DNA from: Kingella negevensis
GTDB lineage: Bacteria > Pseudomonadota > Gammaproteobacteria > Burkholderiales > Neisseriaceae
Length of the DNA stretch: 64,000 nt
NCBI RefSeq assembly: GCF_030177895.1
Contig: NZ_CP123448.1
Coordinates: forward strand, 2,046,001-2,110,000
Reading direction: 5' to 3'
Shown here: positions 1 to 8,389 of the stretch, one piece after another
Layout of the letters: each line of letters begins with the position of its first letter
Position numbering within the stretch: position 1 is the first letter of the stretch
Notes under the pieces: generated by a model
What the model saw: the letters and a program-made list of their open reading frames with translations, nothing else
Told to the model about the DNA's origin: nothing
Database searches by the model: none
Program-made: the position numbers and the translations under genes

Positions 1-506
1 AGTTCTTTATTCAGTTCCTCATTTAATTCGGTAAATTTGTCTAATGTGTTGGCGATTTTTTGTTGAATATGAAGCGATGGAACGGGAATAGGTAATTTTA
101 CTAATTCTGACTTGGCTAATGCTGGAATACCTGCACCGTATTGTTTTTCCATAAAATCGCGCTGTTTCATTTTCACAAAATGAAACACATAGCGATTAAG
201 AACAGTGGTTTCATCGGGCAAAATCACAAAAGCATGCGCGCCTGCAAAAAATGGGGTTTTTAACCAATTCACAAAACCAGCACTAGCACCGCCTTGGCTA
301 ATCACAATTTTGTCCGCAGTATAGTTGTATTCATGCCAATAACCTGAGGGATTAACACCACCATTAATAACGGGGTATTTTCCCGTTTCAGACAATAATG
401 ATTTATTGAGTTGAACACCTTTTTCTATTGTTACCACTTCCCCCAGCGTTTTCCACTCTACTTTTTCGCCTTGCAAAAATTTGGCTAAAATTCTGTTGAT
501 TTGCAT
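1..506 (-). CDS. hsdS: Type I restriction-modification specificity subunit (HsdS), partial
   Basis: This is the N-terminal part of an S subunit, which picks the DNA target of a type I restriction-modification complex. The gene runs off the left edge. I translated it from the ATG at 504-506, which follows an AAGGA ribosome site; about 168 residues are visible. It starts MQINRILAKFLQGEKVEWK, followed by LGEVVTIEKG and PVINGG, the usual opening of an S-subunit target recognition domain. Later come IPALAKSE and LPIPVPSLHIQQKIANTLD, the conserved end of such a domain leading into a helical spacer. Only one recognition domain is seen; the second, if present, lies outside the window with any hsdM or hsdR. 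Family identity is secure; target and activity cannot be told. Confidence 0.85.
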   Translation of the reverse strand, partial: MQINRILAKFLQGEKVEWKTLGEVVTIEKGVQLNKSLLSETGKYPVINGGVNPSGYWHEYNYTADKIVISQGGASAGFVNWLKTPFFAGAHAFVILPDETTVLNRYVFHFVKMKQRDFMEKQYGAGIPALAKSELVKLPIPVPSLHIQQKIANTLDKFTELNEELNKE

Positions 507-608
507 GATTGTGTCCTTTTGTATTTTCAGGCTGCGCTATTTTAGCGTAGTTTCTTTTATGGCAGCCTGAAAAATGGTGCGCATGGCACACCCTACACAT
601 CAATAACA

Positions 609-644
609 AAAAGCAGCCTGAAAAATAGTTTTCAGGCTGCTTTT
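609..644 (-). terminator. DUS inverted-pair hairpin, terminator of the DUF465 gene
   Basis: Two uptake sequences face each other as a perfect 16-bp stem (609-624 with 629-644) with a 4-base loop and flanking A/T runs. It lies just past the stop of the minus-strand gene at 661-882. DUS pairs are known to serve as Rho-independent terminators in Neisseriaceae. Confidence 0.7.
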
Positions 645-660
645 GTTTTTCAGGCTGCAA

Positions 661-882
661 TTATTTGTCAGCCGCTTTCAAAATGGCATACAACTCGTCT
701 TTCAATGCCAATTTTTGTTGTTTCAATTGTTGCACTTCAGCGTCTGCGGTTGCGCTGGTAACAGGGTTGTTTTCTAAGCCAGTGATTTTGTCGTCCAGTT
801 CGTTGTGTTGATTAAACAGGCGCGCAAAGTGTGCGTCTTCTTGTTTCAATTTGCTGATTAAATCGCGGTATTCTGGGAACAT
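661..882 (-). CDS. DUF465 (YdcH-like) small coiled-coil protein
   Basis: A 73-residue protein of the DUF465/YdcH family, short helical proteins whose function is not established. It starts MFPEYRDLISKLKQED and continues with FARLFNQHNELDDKI, matching the family pattern of an N-terminal FPE(Y/H)RDLI segment followed by one long hydrophilic helix. The ATG at 882 was chosen because AAGGA lies just upstream and the family starts here; a longer open frame reaching 1206 overlaps tmk on the other strand and is not coding. The C-terminal half is rich in Lys, Gln and Leu (QLKQQKLALKDEL), consistent with a coiled coil. It ends just before a DUS hairpin terminator. Confidence 0.85.
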   Translation of the reverse strand: MFPEYRDLISKLKQEDAHFARLFNQHNELDDKITGLENNPVTSATADAEVQQLKQQKLALKDELYAILKAADK

Positions 883-1012
883 GATAGCTGTCCTTTTTGA
901 GAAGAATAGTAAGAAAAGTTTGAATGTGTGGGGATGCCACAGCATTATTCTATAACACTCAATTCCGTTTTGCCATAAAATAGCAAACAAATTTTTAAAC
1001 AAGGAAAAACAG

Positions 1013-1642
1013 ATGACTTCAGCAAAATTTTTAACTTTAGACGGCATTGATGGTGCGGGCAAAACCACGCAGTTGAACGTGATTCGTGATTGGTTTGCAG
1101 CGCGTGATTTGCCTGTTTTGTTTACGCGTGAACCTGGCGGAACGGCATTGGGTGAGGAGTTGCGCCGTTTGCTGCTTGCGCCTGAAACCAAGGTTTCTTT
1201 ATACACAGAAACTTTGTTGATGTTCGCGGCGCGTCGTCAGCATTTGGAAGAGGTGATTTTGCCTGCGTTGGAACAGGGTGTGCATGTGGTTAGTGACCGT
1301 TTCACGGATGCGACTTTTGCCTATCAAGGTGGTGGGCGTGGTGTGCCTGATGAGCAGATTGAAATTTTGGAAACGTGGGTGCAAGGCAGCCTGAAACCTG
1401 ATTTGACGATTTTGTTAGACGTGCCGCTTGAAGTTTCGTTGGCGCGAATTGAGGGCAGCCGTGAGAAAGACCGCTTTGAGCAGGAACAATCGGCGTTTTT
1501 TGAGCGGGTGCGTGCGGCGTATTTCCGTCGTGCAGATGCTGCGCCTGAGCGTTATGCGGTGGTGAACAGCAATCGTGAAAAGCCTGAGGTGAGGGCGGAT
1601 ATTGAGGCGATTTTGGATAGGTTTTTTGGTTTTGCGGATTAA
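1013..1642 (+). CDS. tmk: Thymidylate kinase
   Basis: Phosphorylates dTMP to dTDP with ATP, an essential step of dTTP synthesis in the cytoplasm. The 209 residues have the usual family length. Visible motifs are the P-loop GIDGAGKTT (residues 11-19), the TREPGGT segment (38-44) that binds the nucleotide, and the SDRFTDATFAYQGGGRG segment near residues 94-110. A clear AAGGAAAA ribosome site precedes the ATG. The gene is divergent from the DUF465 gene and convergent with xth, with which it shares a terminator hairpin. Nothing is unusual. Confidence 0.97.
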   Translation: MTSAKFLTLDGIDGAGKTTQLNVIRDWFAARDLPVLFTREPGGTALGEELRRLLLAPETKVSLYTETLLMFAARRQHLEEVILPALEQGVHVVSDRFTDATFAYQGGGRGVPDEQIEILETWVQGSLKPDLTILLDVPLEVSLARIEGSREKDRFEQEQSAFFERVRAAYFRRADAAPERYAVVNSNREKPEVRADIEAILDRFFGFAD

Positions 1643-1644
1643 TG

Positions 1645-1683
1645 AAAAAAGCAGTCTGAAAATGATTTTTCAGGCTGCTTTTT
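1645..1683. terminator. Bidirectional DUS-type terminator between tmk and xth
   Basis: An inverted repeat made of GCAGTCTGAAAA (one base off the uptake core) and TTTTCAGGCTGC, with A-runs on the left and T-runs on the right. It sits between the stops of the convergent genes tmk and xth and can serve both. Confidence 0.7.
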
Positions 1684-1684
1684 G

Positions 1685-2452
1685 TTATTTGAAAGTTGCC
1701 ACTAACGGTGCATGGTCGCTAGGGCGTTCTAAGGCGCGTGGTTTTGTATCCACAAACACGTCTTGCAAACGGGCGGTTAAATCTGCGCTGATAAGCTGGT
1801 GGTCGATGCGCAAACCTAAGCCTTTGGGGAACATGCCACCGCGATAATCCCACCATGTGTAGTGTTTGCCTGTGGGGTGAACGTGGCGCAATGCGTCGGT
1901 TAAACCCAAATCCAGCAGCGTTTGAAACCATGCGCGTTCTTCTGATGAACAGTGGATATGTTCGTGCCATTTAACAGGGTCGTACACATCTTCATCGCTG
2001 GGGGCGATGTTGAAATCTCCAAGCAATACGAGCTGTGGATATTTTGCCATTTGGTCGCGCACAAAGTTTGTGAGTGCGGCAAACCATTGGCGTTTGTAGG
2101 CGAATTTTGGGCTGTCCAACGCTTCGCCGTTCACGCAATAAACGTTGATGACGCGTACGTCGTTGGCGGTGGCAGCAATCACGCGGCGTTGTAGGTCGTC
2201 TGGCATTTCGGGCAGACCTGTTTGCACGTCGTGCAATTCGTGGCGACTGATGATGGCAACACCGTTGTAGGTTTTTTGTCCAATCCATTCGGTTTGCCAG
2301 CCCATCATGCGGAAGGTGGCGGCTGGGTATTTGTCTTGCTCTAGCTTGAGTTCTTGCAAAACGAGGACATCGGGTTGATTATCGGCAAGCCAGTCGATAA
2401 CGTGGGGTAGGCGGACGTTGAGAGAATTGACGTTCCATGTGGCGATTTTCAT
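1685..2452 (-). CDS. xth: Exodeoxyribonuclease III family AP endonuclease
   Basis: Metal-dependent endonuclease/exonuclease of base-excision repair, cutting at abasic sites and trimming 3' blocks. The 255 residues match the family length. Motifs in order: MKIATWNVNSLNVRL at the start (metal and DNA binding), LVLQELKLEQ (catalytic Glu34), LLGDFNIAP near residue 150 (the catalytic Asp and Asn), and SDHAPLVATF close to the C-terminus (the catalytic Asp-His). The ATG at 2452 gives the standard family start. The gene stands alone on the minus strand and converges on tmk. Confidence 0.95.
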   Translation of the reverse strand: MKIATWNVNSLNVRLPHVIDWLADNQPDVLVLQELKLEQDKYPAATFRMMGWQTEWIGQKTYNGVAIISRHELHDVQTGLPEMPDDLQRRVIAATANDVRVINVYCVNGEALDSPKFAYKRQWFAALTNFVRDQMAKYPQLVLLGDFNIAPSDEDVYDPVKWHEHIHCSSEERAWFQTLLDLGLTDALRHVHPTGKHYTWWDYRGGMFPKGLGLRIDHQLISADLTARLQDVFVDTKPRALERPSDHAPLVATFK

Positions 2453-2544
2453 GGGGTTCCTTTGTGGATTGGGGTTTTCAGGCTGCGATTTGTGTTGTAG
2501 ATTTTTTGTGGGATAAATCCCACCTTACGAGTTTCACACAATTT

Positions 2545-2856
2545 TCAGGCTACGATTTTATTTTCAGGCTGCAATGTTTTCAATACGCTTAACACAGTTG
2601 GCGAAATGATGCGATATTGCAAAATGCGCATAAATCGGGTGTGGTCTACAATCCCCATCTGGCGCAGTTTTTCTAAATGCGTGGCAAGTTGTGTGGGCGG
2701 TTGTCCTGTGCTTTCGGCAAGCTCTTTCAGGCTGCGAACGTCATCATTCAAATCCAGCAAAATGGCTAATCTTTGTGGATTGGACAGGGCTTTGAAAAGT
2801 TGTGCGGTTTCGTTCAAAGTAGGAGTGGGTTGCAAAATGGGCGCGGTTTTTAACAT
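2545..2856 (-). CDS. ArsR-family winged-helix transcriptional regulator
   Basis: A 103-residue repressor-like protein with one winged helix-turn-helix domain. The segment ETAQLFKALSNPQRLAILL (about residues 16-34) is the ArsR signature, and SLKELAESTGQPPTQLATHL is the recognition helix region. I see no CxC metal-binding motif, so a metal sensor of the ArsR/SmtB type is not supported; the inducer is unknown. The C-terminal LQPENKIVA is encoded by an uptake sequence, so the tail was probably shaped by DUS. No obvious target gene adjoins it: the upstream neighbour is the OmpA-like lipoprotein gene on the same strand. Confidence 0.85.
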   Translation of the reverse strand: MLKTAPILQPTPTLNETAQLFKALSNPQRLAILLDLNDDVRSLKELAESTGQPPTQLATHLEKLRQMGIVDHTRFMRILQYRIISPTVLSVLKTLQPENKIVA

Positions 2857-2900
2857 TGTGAGATTTATTTTAATTATCAGTTAGTGGTATTTAATAGCAT

Positions 2901-2938
2901 TTCAGGCAGCCTGAAAAGAGATTTTCAGGCTGCCTGAA
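2901..2938 (-). terminator. DUS inverted-pair terminator after the OmpA-like gene
   Basis: A perfect 17-bp stem of TTCAGGCAGCCTGAAAA and its complement with a GAGA loop, placed 20 bases past the stop of the OmpA-like lipoprotein gene. Confidence 0.7.
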
Positions 2939-2958
2939 TGGGTTTTATGCAACAAATA

Positions 2959-3621
2959 TTATTTTGCATTTACCGCGGCTGCTGTTGGGTTAATCAACAA
3001 TTCAACGCGGCGGTTTTGTGCGCGACCTACGTCAGTTGCGTTGTCTGCGATTGGCTGAGTTGAACCTTTACCAGAAACAGTCATGCGGCTAGTTGCTACG
3101 CCTCGTTGTGCCAAGTAGTTTGCCACTGATTGCGCACGGTTTACTGACAATGGGTTGTTAATCGCTGCAGAGCCTGTGCTGTCTGTATGACCTACGATGC
3201 TGATTGTGGTATCAACATAAGCTGCCAAAGTTTGCGCGGCTTGAGCCAAAGAGCTTTGCGCTGCTGCTGACAAATCGTAACGACCTGTTGAGAAAGTGAT
3301 GTTTTCAGGCATAGTCAATTTGATTTGGTTGCCTTCACGTGTTACTTCCACGCCAGTGTTTTTCAACTGTTCGCGCAATTTTTTCTCTTGGTAGTCCATG
3401 TAACCGCCCACGCCTGCGCCGATTGCGCCACAAGCCAAAGCTGAGTTACGTGCGCCAGTGCTGCCGTGAGTCAATGCGCCGACGATGCTGCACACTGCTG
3501 CGCTGCCCAAGCCATACATGGCGGTTTTGCTCATTTGTTGTTCGCCTTGCGCGTTAGTCATACAGCCGCTCAAGCCCATGGCAGTCGCCACAGCAATAAT
3601 CGTCATTTTTTTGAACATCAT
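2959..3621 (-). CDS. OmpA-family outer-membrane lipoprotein
   Basis: A 220-residue lipoprotein that should anchor in the outer membrane and hold peptidoglycan. MMFKKMTIIAVATAMGLSGC carries a signal peptide with a lipobox ending at the Cys. Residues of about 40-75 are Gly/Ala-rich (GLGSAAVCSIVGAL, GAIGAGVGGYMDYQ), resembling a glycine-zipper segment. The C-terminal half is an OmpA-like domain: ITFSTGRYDLS, then GHTDSTGSAAINNPLSVNRA and GRAQNRRVELLI, with the Asp and Arg residues that bind diaminopimelate. The ATG at 3621 was preferred over an upstream TTG because AAGGAAG sits at proper spacing. It resembles the YiaD family. Confidence 0.9.
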   Translation of the reverse strand: MMFKKMTIIAVATAMGLSGCMTNAQGEQQMSKTAMYGLGSAAVCSIVGALTHGSTGARNSALACGAIGAGVGGYMDYQEKKLREQLKNTGVEVTREGNQIKLTMPENITFSTGRYDLSAAAQSSLAQAAQTLAAYVDTTISIVGHTDSTGSAAINNPLSVNRAQSVANYLAQRGVATSRMTVSGKGSTQPIADNATDVGRAQNRRVELLINPTAAAVNAK

Positions 3622-3705
3622 TTTGTCTTCCTTCAATATTAAAGTGTGGGAAAAACAGGAATATAGCGCAATTTATGGGTAAAAAGCAGCTAATTTAACG
3701 CAGAA

Positions 3706-4917
3706 TTACTTTTCAGGCTGCATTTGTGATTTGGAAAAACTATGCAACAAAACAAAGCCTGTGAGTGTGGAAGCCAACATCACACTTACCATCACAAACA
3801 CTGTGCCATTGTGCAACTGCGTGACCAAAAAGCCCACGCAAGACGCAATCAGCGATTGCCCTGCGGATAACATCGCATTCGCGCTGCCTGCGATTTCAGG
3901 TTTAAAGTTTGCCATAAACATCGCTTGAGTATTGGCAGAAATCAGCCCCAGCGTGCCAATCGACACCACCGCAAATGGCACGAGCAACCACAATTCAGGC
4001 TGCTTGGTTACTAATACAATCGCCACTAAAGCCAAGTTTGCCAAATTTTGAATAATCATGCCGATTTTCAATAAATCGCGCGATTCCCAGTTGCGGCGCA
4101 AACCAAACGCCGTTAAATGATTGCAAATCATCATCATCACAATATTGCAGCCGAATACCCACGCATATTGATTGGGCGTGAGTTTGTATAACTGCATATA
4201 AACAAACGGTGATTCACTTAAAAATGCCAGCATAGAAGCAAATGAAGCGGCTTGATAAAACAGAAAACCCAACGCAGGCTTGGTGGTTAAAACCGTGTGA
4301 TAGCGGCTAAAGATATTTTTGACTTGTTCGCCAGTGAGTTTTTCAGGGGCTTTGTTGCTCGGCAAAAAGCAGAATAGCAGCGCAAACATAAGCAAGCCGT
4401 AAACAAACAAAAACACGAACACAGCACGCCAGCCGCCAATCATTTGCAAGATTGAGCCAAGAATAGGCGCAACCAGTGGCGCAGCCATTGAAATAATGCC
4501 AATTAGGGCAAACATTTGCGCGGCTTTTTTCCCTAGGTAATTGTCGCGAACCAACGCACCGACTACTACGGCGGACATGCCTGCACCCAATGCTTGCACC
4601 AAACGCAAACCGAGCAGTTGGTCGGCAGTTTGCACGAAAATCAGGCTGCAACTGGCGGTGATATAAATGCACAAGCCAATCAGCGCAATCAGTCGTCTCC
4701 CTTTAATATCGGACAGTGAACCACCGATAATTTGCCCAATGGCAACGCCAAAAAAAAACGTGCTTAGGCTTTTTTCAATGTAGTGAATATCGGAATTGAG
4801 CGACTGGGCGATTTGCGGCAAGCTGGGCAAATACGTGTCAATGGAAAAGGGCATAATGGACATGAGCATGGCGAGCATGACTGCCATACGGCGATTTTCT
4901 GCATGTGAGTGGGGCAT
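3706..4917 (-). CDS. Bcr/CflA-family MFS drug exporter
   Basis: A 12-helix major facilitator of the bicyclomycin/chloramphenicol resistance group, expected to export drugs or small metabolites using the proton gradient. The start MPHSHAENRRMAVMLAMLMS leads to PFSIDTYLPSLPQIA, the family hallmark of the first helix and loop; GGSLSDIKGRRLIAL is the conserved MFS loop 2-3 motif. I chose the ATG at 4917, with GAGAAAG upstream; an in-frame ATG at 4935 lacks a ribosome site. The length of about 403 residues is normal. The last residues, SQMQPEK, come from an uptake sequence. The substrate cannot be told from sequence. Confidence 0.9.
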   Translation of the reverse strand: MPHSHAENRRMAVMLAMLMSIMPFSIDTYLPSLPQIAQSLNSDIHYIEKSLSTFFFGVAIGQIIGGSLSDIKGRRLIALIGLCIYITASCSLIFVQTADQLLGLRLVQALGAGMSAVVVGALVRDNYLGKKAAQMFALIGIISMAAPLVAPILGSILQMIGGWRAVFVFLFVYGLLMFALLFCFLPSNKAPEKLTGEQVKNIFSRYHTVLTTKPALGFLFYQAASFASMLAFLSESPFVYMQLYKLTPNQYAWVFGCNIVMMMICNHLTAFGLRRNWESRDLLKIGMIIQNLANLALVAIVLVTKQPELWLLVPFAVVSIGTLGLISANTQAMFMANFKPEIAGSANAMLSAGQSLIASCVGFLVTQLHNGTVFVMVSVMLASTLTGFVLLHSFSKSQMQPEK

Positions 4918-4999
4918 TTTCTTTCTCTCTTTCATTTATGGATAAAATGAAGCAGCCTGAAATTGTTTTCAGACTGCGTTAGAGTGTGGATTATACAAA

Positions 5000-5437
5000 T
5001 TATTTCGTTTGCAAACAAATATTTAATACTTCTTCTGCGTGTCCTGCCACTTTCACTTTGCGCCATTCGTGGACGATTTCACCTGATTGGTTTAACACGA
5101 ATGTGCTGCGTTCAATGCCCATGTGTTCTTTGCCGTAGAGTTTTTTGAGTTTCATCACGCCAAACTGTTGGCAGACGGTTTCATCTGAATCGCTGAGTAG
5201 CTGGAATTGAAAGCCTTGTTTGGTGCAGAAATTTTGGTGGGTTTTGACGCTATCGCGTGAGATGCCGACAACGGTGTAACCTGCGGCTTGGAATTGGGGC
5301 AGCAAGCGGTTGAAGTCTAAGCCTTCGGTGGTGCAGCCTGCAGTGTGGTCTTTTGGGTAAAAGTACACGACTAATGGGGCGTGGTCTTGGCTGTGGAAGG
5401 TTTCGCCTGTTGAGGAGGGGAGGCTGAAGTGGGACAT
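5000..5437 (-). CDS. bcp: Peroxiredoxin, BCP/PrxQ type
   Basis: Thiol peroxidase that reduces hydrogen peroxide and organic hydroperoxides in the cytoplasm. The 145-residue protein contains YPKDHTAGCTTEG, where Cys35 is the peroxidatic cysteine and Thr32 its partner. The cysteine normally found five residues later in two-Cys BCP proteins is absent, so resolution may use another thiol. FGVMKLKKLYGKEHMGIERSTFV is the usual BCP segment before the C-terminal strand. The ATG at 5437 follows AAGGAAAC; a longer open frame upstream is DUS-rich and not supported. The gene stands alone between the exporter and the glycan locus. Confidence 0.93.
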   Translation of the reverse strand: MSHFSLPSSTGETFHSQDHAPLVVYFYPKDHTAGCTTEGLDFNRLLPQFQAAGYTVVGISRDSVKTHQNFCTKQGFQFQLLSDSDETVCQQFGVMKLKKLYGKEHMGIERSTFVLNQSGEIVHEWRKVKVAGHAEEVLNICLQTK

Positions 5438-5634
5438 TTTTGTTTCCTTGTGGAGTTGGGTTTTCAGGCTGCGATTTGTGGTTTGCAGCCTGAAAAATGG
5501 TTGTAAAACGGTATTGAGTGGGTAGAGCAACCTTACAGTACACGCTCCATCGTATAAATTTCTGTTGTGTACTTAAAAGGCAGCCTGAAAGATTGGTTTT
5601 GTTTGCAAAAATGGTGCGCTGGGCACACCCTACG

Positions 5635-6597
5635 TTATCGCAGCTTGAAAAGTCGTTTTGCTAACACGCTGCCAAAATAGCCAAACTGCCAACCCCAATT
5701 GCGTTGGTTTTGCTGGCGCAACTGGGCGCGAAAACGTTGAACGTTGGCAAGATAGGCGGTTTTGCGTGTGCGCAAAAAGCGTTTCACGGAATAGGCAACG
5801 ATTAACCGCCATGTCTTGAGCTGCAAAATTTGCCAAAGTTCGCGGTATTGCGGTTGTGTGGTTTCGGCGGCAATGGCTTTTTGCAAGCCGTAGAAGATGT
5901 CGGCGATGTGGCGATGAGAGACGTTGGCGGTAATGCTGCTGTGGTTTTGGCGGTAGGCTAATAGGCTTTCAGGCAGCCTGAAAATGCTTTGGGCTTGCGG
6001 ATAGAGATAGGGTATAGTCATGAAGTCTTCGTATAGCTTGCTGCGTTCAAATGTCTGGTTTTGAAAGAGTTTTTTATGGTAACAGCGCGACCAGACGTAC
6101 CAGCGATTTTCTTGGAAGGTGCGTTGGATTTTGCTATTTTCAGGCTGCATTGGATTGGCGATGTCGGCAAAATAGCTGTGGTATAGGGTTTGTTCTGCCC
6201 AGTCGTTTTCGCCGTAAAAAATGGTGGCGTCAAATTCAATGATGTCGGGCTGGTGTGCGTCAATCACGGCTAGGATTTTGTCGATGGCTTGGTTTTGGTA
6301 GAAGTCGTCGCTATCTAAAAAGAGCCAATAATTGCCTTGGGCTTGTGCCATGCCTGTGTTTCGGGCAGCGGATAAGCCTGCGTTTTCTTGTGTGATAACG
6401 TGCGCAGCAATCGGGCAGCCTGAAAGTTGGGTGTTGATGGCGGCGGCGGTTTGGTCGGTTGAACCGTCATTCACAATGATGATTTCTACGCGGTTTTGGT
6501 TTTCAGGCTGCGTGTTTTGGACGATGGATTGTAGGGCAGTGGCAACGTAGTTTTGGACGTTGTAGCACGGCACGATAATGGATAGGGTGGGTTTCAT
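5635..6597 (-). CDS. Glycosyltransferase family 2 (surface glycan)
   Basis: A 320-residue inverting sugar transferase with a GT-A fold, probably acting at the inner face of the membrane on a lipid-linked or lipid A-linked glycan. The start LSIIVPCYNVQNYVATAL and IIIVNDGSTDQT are the nucleotide-sugar binding strands, NAGLSAARNTGM is the next conserved block, and WLFLDSDDFY (about residues 91-100) carries the DxD metal site. Two uptake sequences in frame add QPENQNR and QPENSK. Its start overlaps gmhB by 4 bases, so the two are translationally coupled. Which sugar it moves is not readable. Confidence 0.9.
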   Translation of the reverse strand: MKPTLSIIVPCYNVQNYVATALQSIVQNTQPENQNRVEIIIVNDGSTDQTAAAINTQLSGCPIAAHVITQENAGLSAARNTGMAQAQGNYWLFLDSDDFYQNQAIDKILAVIDAHQPDIIEFDATIFYGENDWAEQTLYHSYFADIANPMQPENSKIQRTFQENRWYVWSRCYHKKLFQNQTFERSKLYEDFMTIPYLYPQAQSIFRLPESLLAYRQNHSSITANVSHRHIADIFYGLQKAIAAETTQPQYRELWQILQLKTWRLIVAYSVKRFLRTRKTAYLANVQRFRAQLRQQNQRNWGWQFGYFGSVLAKRLFKLR

Positions 6598-7157
6598 GTA
6601 GTTTCGCTGGGTTGATTTGGGTGGACTAGGGTTTTGGCGAAATCTAGCAAACTATCAAAGATTTGGGTATTTTCGGGTAGATTGTCGCTCTCGTTGGTAA
6701 GAGTCTTCATGCCTTTGCCTGTGCGGACTAATATGGGTTTGCCACCTACATTGGCAATGGCTTGTAAGTCGCGCAAGCTGTCGCCGACTAAATAGGTTTC
6801 GCTGGCTTCTGCTTGAAAGCGGTCGAGGATGTCTAAAATCATGCCTGATTTGGGTTTGCGGCAATCGCATTTGCTGTCGGCGGCGTGGGGGCAGAACCAT
6901 ACGCCGCTGATTTCGCCACCTGCTTGGCGGATGAGTTTGTGCATTTTGGTGTGCATTTCGTTGAGGGTTTGCACGGTAAAATAACCACGTGCAATGCCCG
7001 ATTGATTGGTCGCCACCGCAATCGTATAGCCAGCTTGGGTCAAAAACGCAATTGCGTCCATGCTGCCTGCAATGGGCAACCATTCATCGGGCGATTTAAT
7101 AAACTGGTCGCTATCGTGGTTAATCACGCCGTCTCGGTCTAGGATAATTAGTTTCAT
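6594..7157 (-). CDS. gmhB: D-glycero-beta-D-manno-heptose 1,7-bisphosphate 7-phosphatase
   Basis: A HAD-superfamily phosphatase that makes heptose-1-phosphate for the ADP-heptose used in the LPS/LOS inner core. The 187 residues begin MKLIILDRDGVINHDSD, with the nucleophile and acid Asp7/Asp9, followed by VATNQSGIARGYF. A zinc loop, CPHAADSKCDCRKPKSGM, is typical of GmhB, and LVGDSLRDLQAI supplies the metal-binding Asp. It overlaps the downstream GT2 gene by 4 bases and follows the DUF7832-like gene by 6, inside a tight glycan operon. No other heptose genes are in the window. Confidence 0.93.
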   Translation of the reverse strand: MKLIILDRDGVINHDSDQFIKSPDEWLPIAGSMDAIAFLTQAGYTIAVATNQSGIARGYFTVQTLNEMHTKMHKLIRQAGGEISGVWFCPHAADSKCDCRKPKSGMILDILDRFQAEASETYLVGDSLRDLQAIANVGGKPILVRTGKGMKTLTNESDNLPENTQIFDSLLDFAKTLVHPNQPSETT

Positions 7158-7163
7158 GTTGAT

Positions 7164-7598
7164 TTATTCCACAGGGCGCAGGCTGCTTTTCCAGCGCAAA
7201 AACGCTTGCTGAAAAACCGCATTGAGCTGTTGTTGCAGTGCAGGCTGCCACGTTACTTGATACAAATCGGCTTCGTTTTGCAAATCCAGTTCGGCAAAAT
7301 AATCCGCCATAAATTGCCCGTAGCCTTCGTCTTCATCTTCATAATAAAACTGGGTAAAACGATTGCCCAGCGCATTAAAACACGTTTCGTCCAAGCCGCC
7401 GTTGAGCTGCTGCAACACAAAATCCGCGCCCGATATCAAACCAGCCTGCACATCGGCAAAATGGGGCAGGGCAGCCGCCGAATTGCTGTGTAAGTTTTGC
7501 GAAATCGCCCACGCAAAATAATAACCCATGTGTTGCGCAGCTTGCTCGGGCGTGATGTGTGGCGCGCCTTCGGTGTGAAAAGAAATGTGGTCGTACAT
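7164..7598 (-). CDS. DUF7832-like hypothetical protein
   Basis: A 144-residue acidic cytoplasmic protein without signal peptide. The opening, YDHISFHTEG and then QAAQHMGYYFAWAI, resembles the DUF7832 pattern in which a YDDASWHY-like strand is followed by THIGMFLAW; this match is from memory and unverified. The middle part (FTQFYYEDEDEGYGQFMADYF) is strongly acidic and aromatic. Its start shares one base with the stop of the preceding GT25 gene and it is followed closely by gmhB, so it is cotranscribed with glycan genes. Related proteins occur in loci unrelated to glycans, so a glycan role should not be assumed. Confidence 0.6.
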   Translation of the reverse strand: MYDHISFHTEGAPHITPEQAAQHMGYYFAWAISQNLHSNSAAALPHFADVQAGLISGADFVLQQLNGGLDETCFNALGNRFTQFYYEDEDEGYGQFMADYFAELDLQNEADLYQVTWQPALQQQLNAVFQQAFLRWKSSLRPVE

Positions 7599-8389
7599 TA
7601 TTTAAATCCCAAATAATTCATGGCGATGTGTTTACACCAGCCTTTGATGCTGCGAATGATAATGCTGGACAACTTGGGTTGCAAAAAATTGGCTTTTTCT
7701 ACCCGAATGGTGCTGATCAACTGTTCCAAATCTTCCAGCACAAAAGTAGGGCGAGCGTGCAGCACTTTTACACCGCAATGTTGCTCAAAATATAGCCAAT
7801 CATCGGCTGGGACGCATGGTTTTTGCGTGATGTTGAGCAGCTTTTCCGCGCCTTTTTTAGTAATCACATAAGCCACTGCGCCACAGCCATATTGTTCCCA
7901 AGGCGTGCCAAATTGAATCGTTTGTTCGGGCAGTTGCAATGTTGCACGTTTTTTAATTGGAATACGGCGATGATAATACGGCAATTGATGTTCCAGCGTT
8001 TTTACATAACCCAAAATCAAAATATCAAAATCATATTGAGCAGCAATTTTGCGTAGATTTTCGGGCAACAACAAAGCTTTTGGTGATTGCAAAAAACGGG
8101 CATCGTCTTCCAAAATAAACGCATAATCTAGCTGTTTATTTATCATTTCTTGATAAATTTGATGATGACTCAAAGCACACCCCAGCTCGCCCTTGCTTAA
8201 CCAACGCTGTTTTTTGGGCTTTTTATGTTTTGGCAGAACGCTTAAATGTTCAATATCCGTTTGCGTGGCTTGGCGCATATCCACCGCATCAAAAAATGCG
8301 GCATTGAGTTGATAACGCTCGGCTTGCGCTTTCATGTGCGCTCGGCGTTGGGTTTCGCTGGCTAGGGAGATGATATAGGTAGAAATCAT
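7598..8389 (-). CDS. Glycosyltransferase family 25 (LgtB/LgtE-type)
   Basis: A 263-residue LPS/LOS-type glycosyltransferase of family 25, which in Neisseria and Haemophilus adds galactose or other hexoses to the outer core. The start STYIISLASETQRRAHMKAQ is the family signature. LGCALSHHQIYQEM and AFILEDDARFL carry the conserved EDDA metal site, and YVITKKGAEKLL and VPADDWLYF follow as in LgtB-like proteins. It overlaps the upstream GT4 gene by 4 bases and abuts the DUF7832-like gene. The exact donor and acceptor are not certain. The C-terminal segment is basic, which would suit membrane association. Confidence 0.9.
   Translation of the reverse strand: MISTYIISLASETQRRAHMKAQAERYQLNAAFFDAVDMRQATQTDIEHLSVLPKHKKPKKQRWLSKGELGCALSHHQIYQEMINKQLDYAFILEDDARFLQSPKALLLPENLRKIAAQYDFDILILGYVKTLEHQLPYYHRRIPIKKRATLQLPEQTIQFGTPWEQYGCGAVAYVITKKGAEKLLNITQKPCVPADDWLYFEQHCGVKVLHARPTFVLEDLEQLISTIRVEKANFLQPKLSSIIIRSIKGWCKHIAMNYLGFK

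Noticed and set aside
403..660. 85-residue open frame starting with DUS-encoded peptides
   Set aside because: It consists of the DUS hairpin, a GTAGGGTG repeat and the reverse frame of hsdS; no ribosome site or domain.
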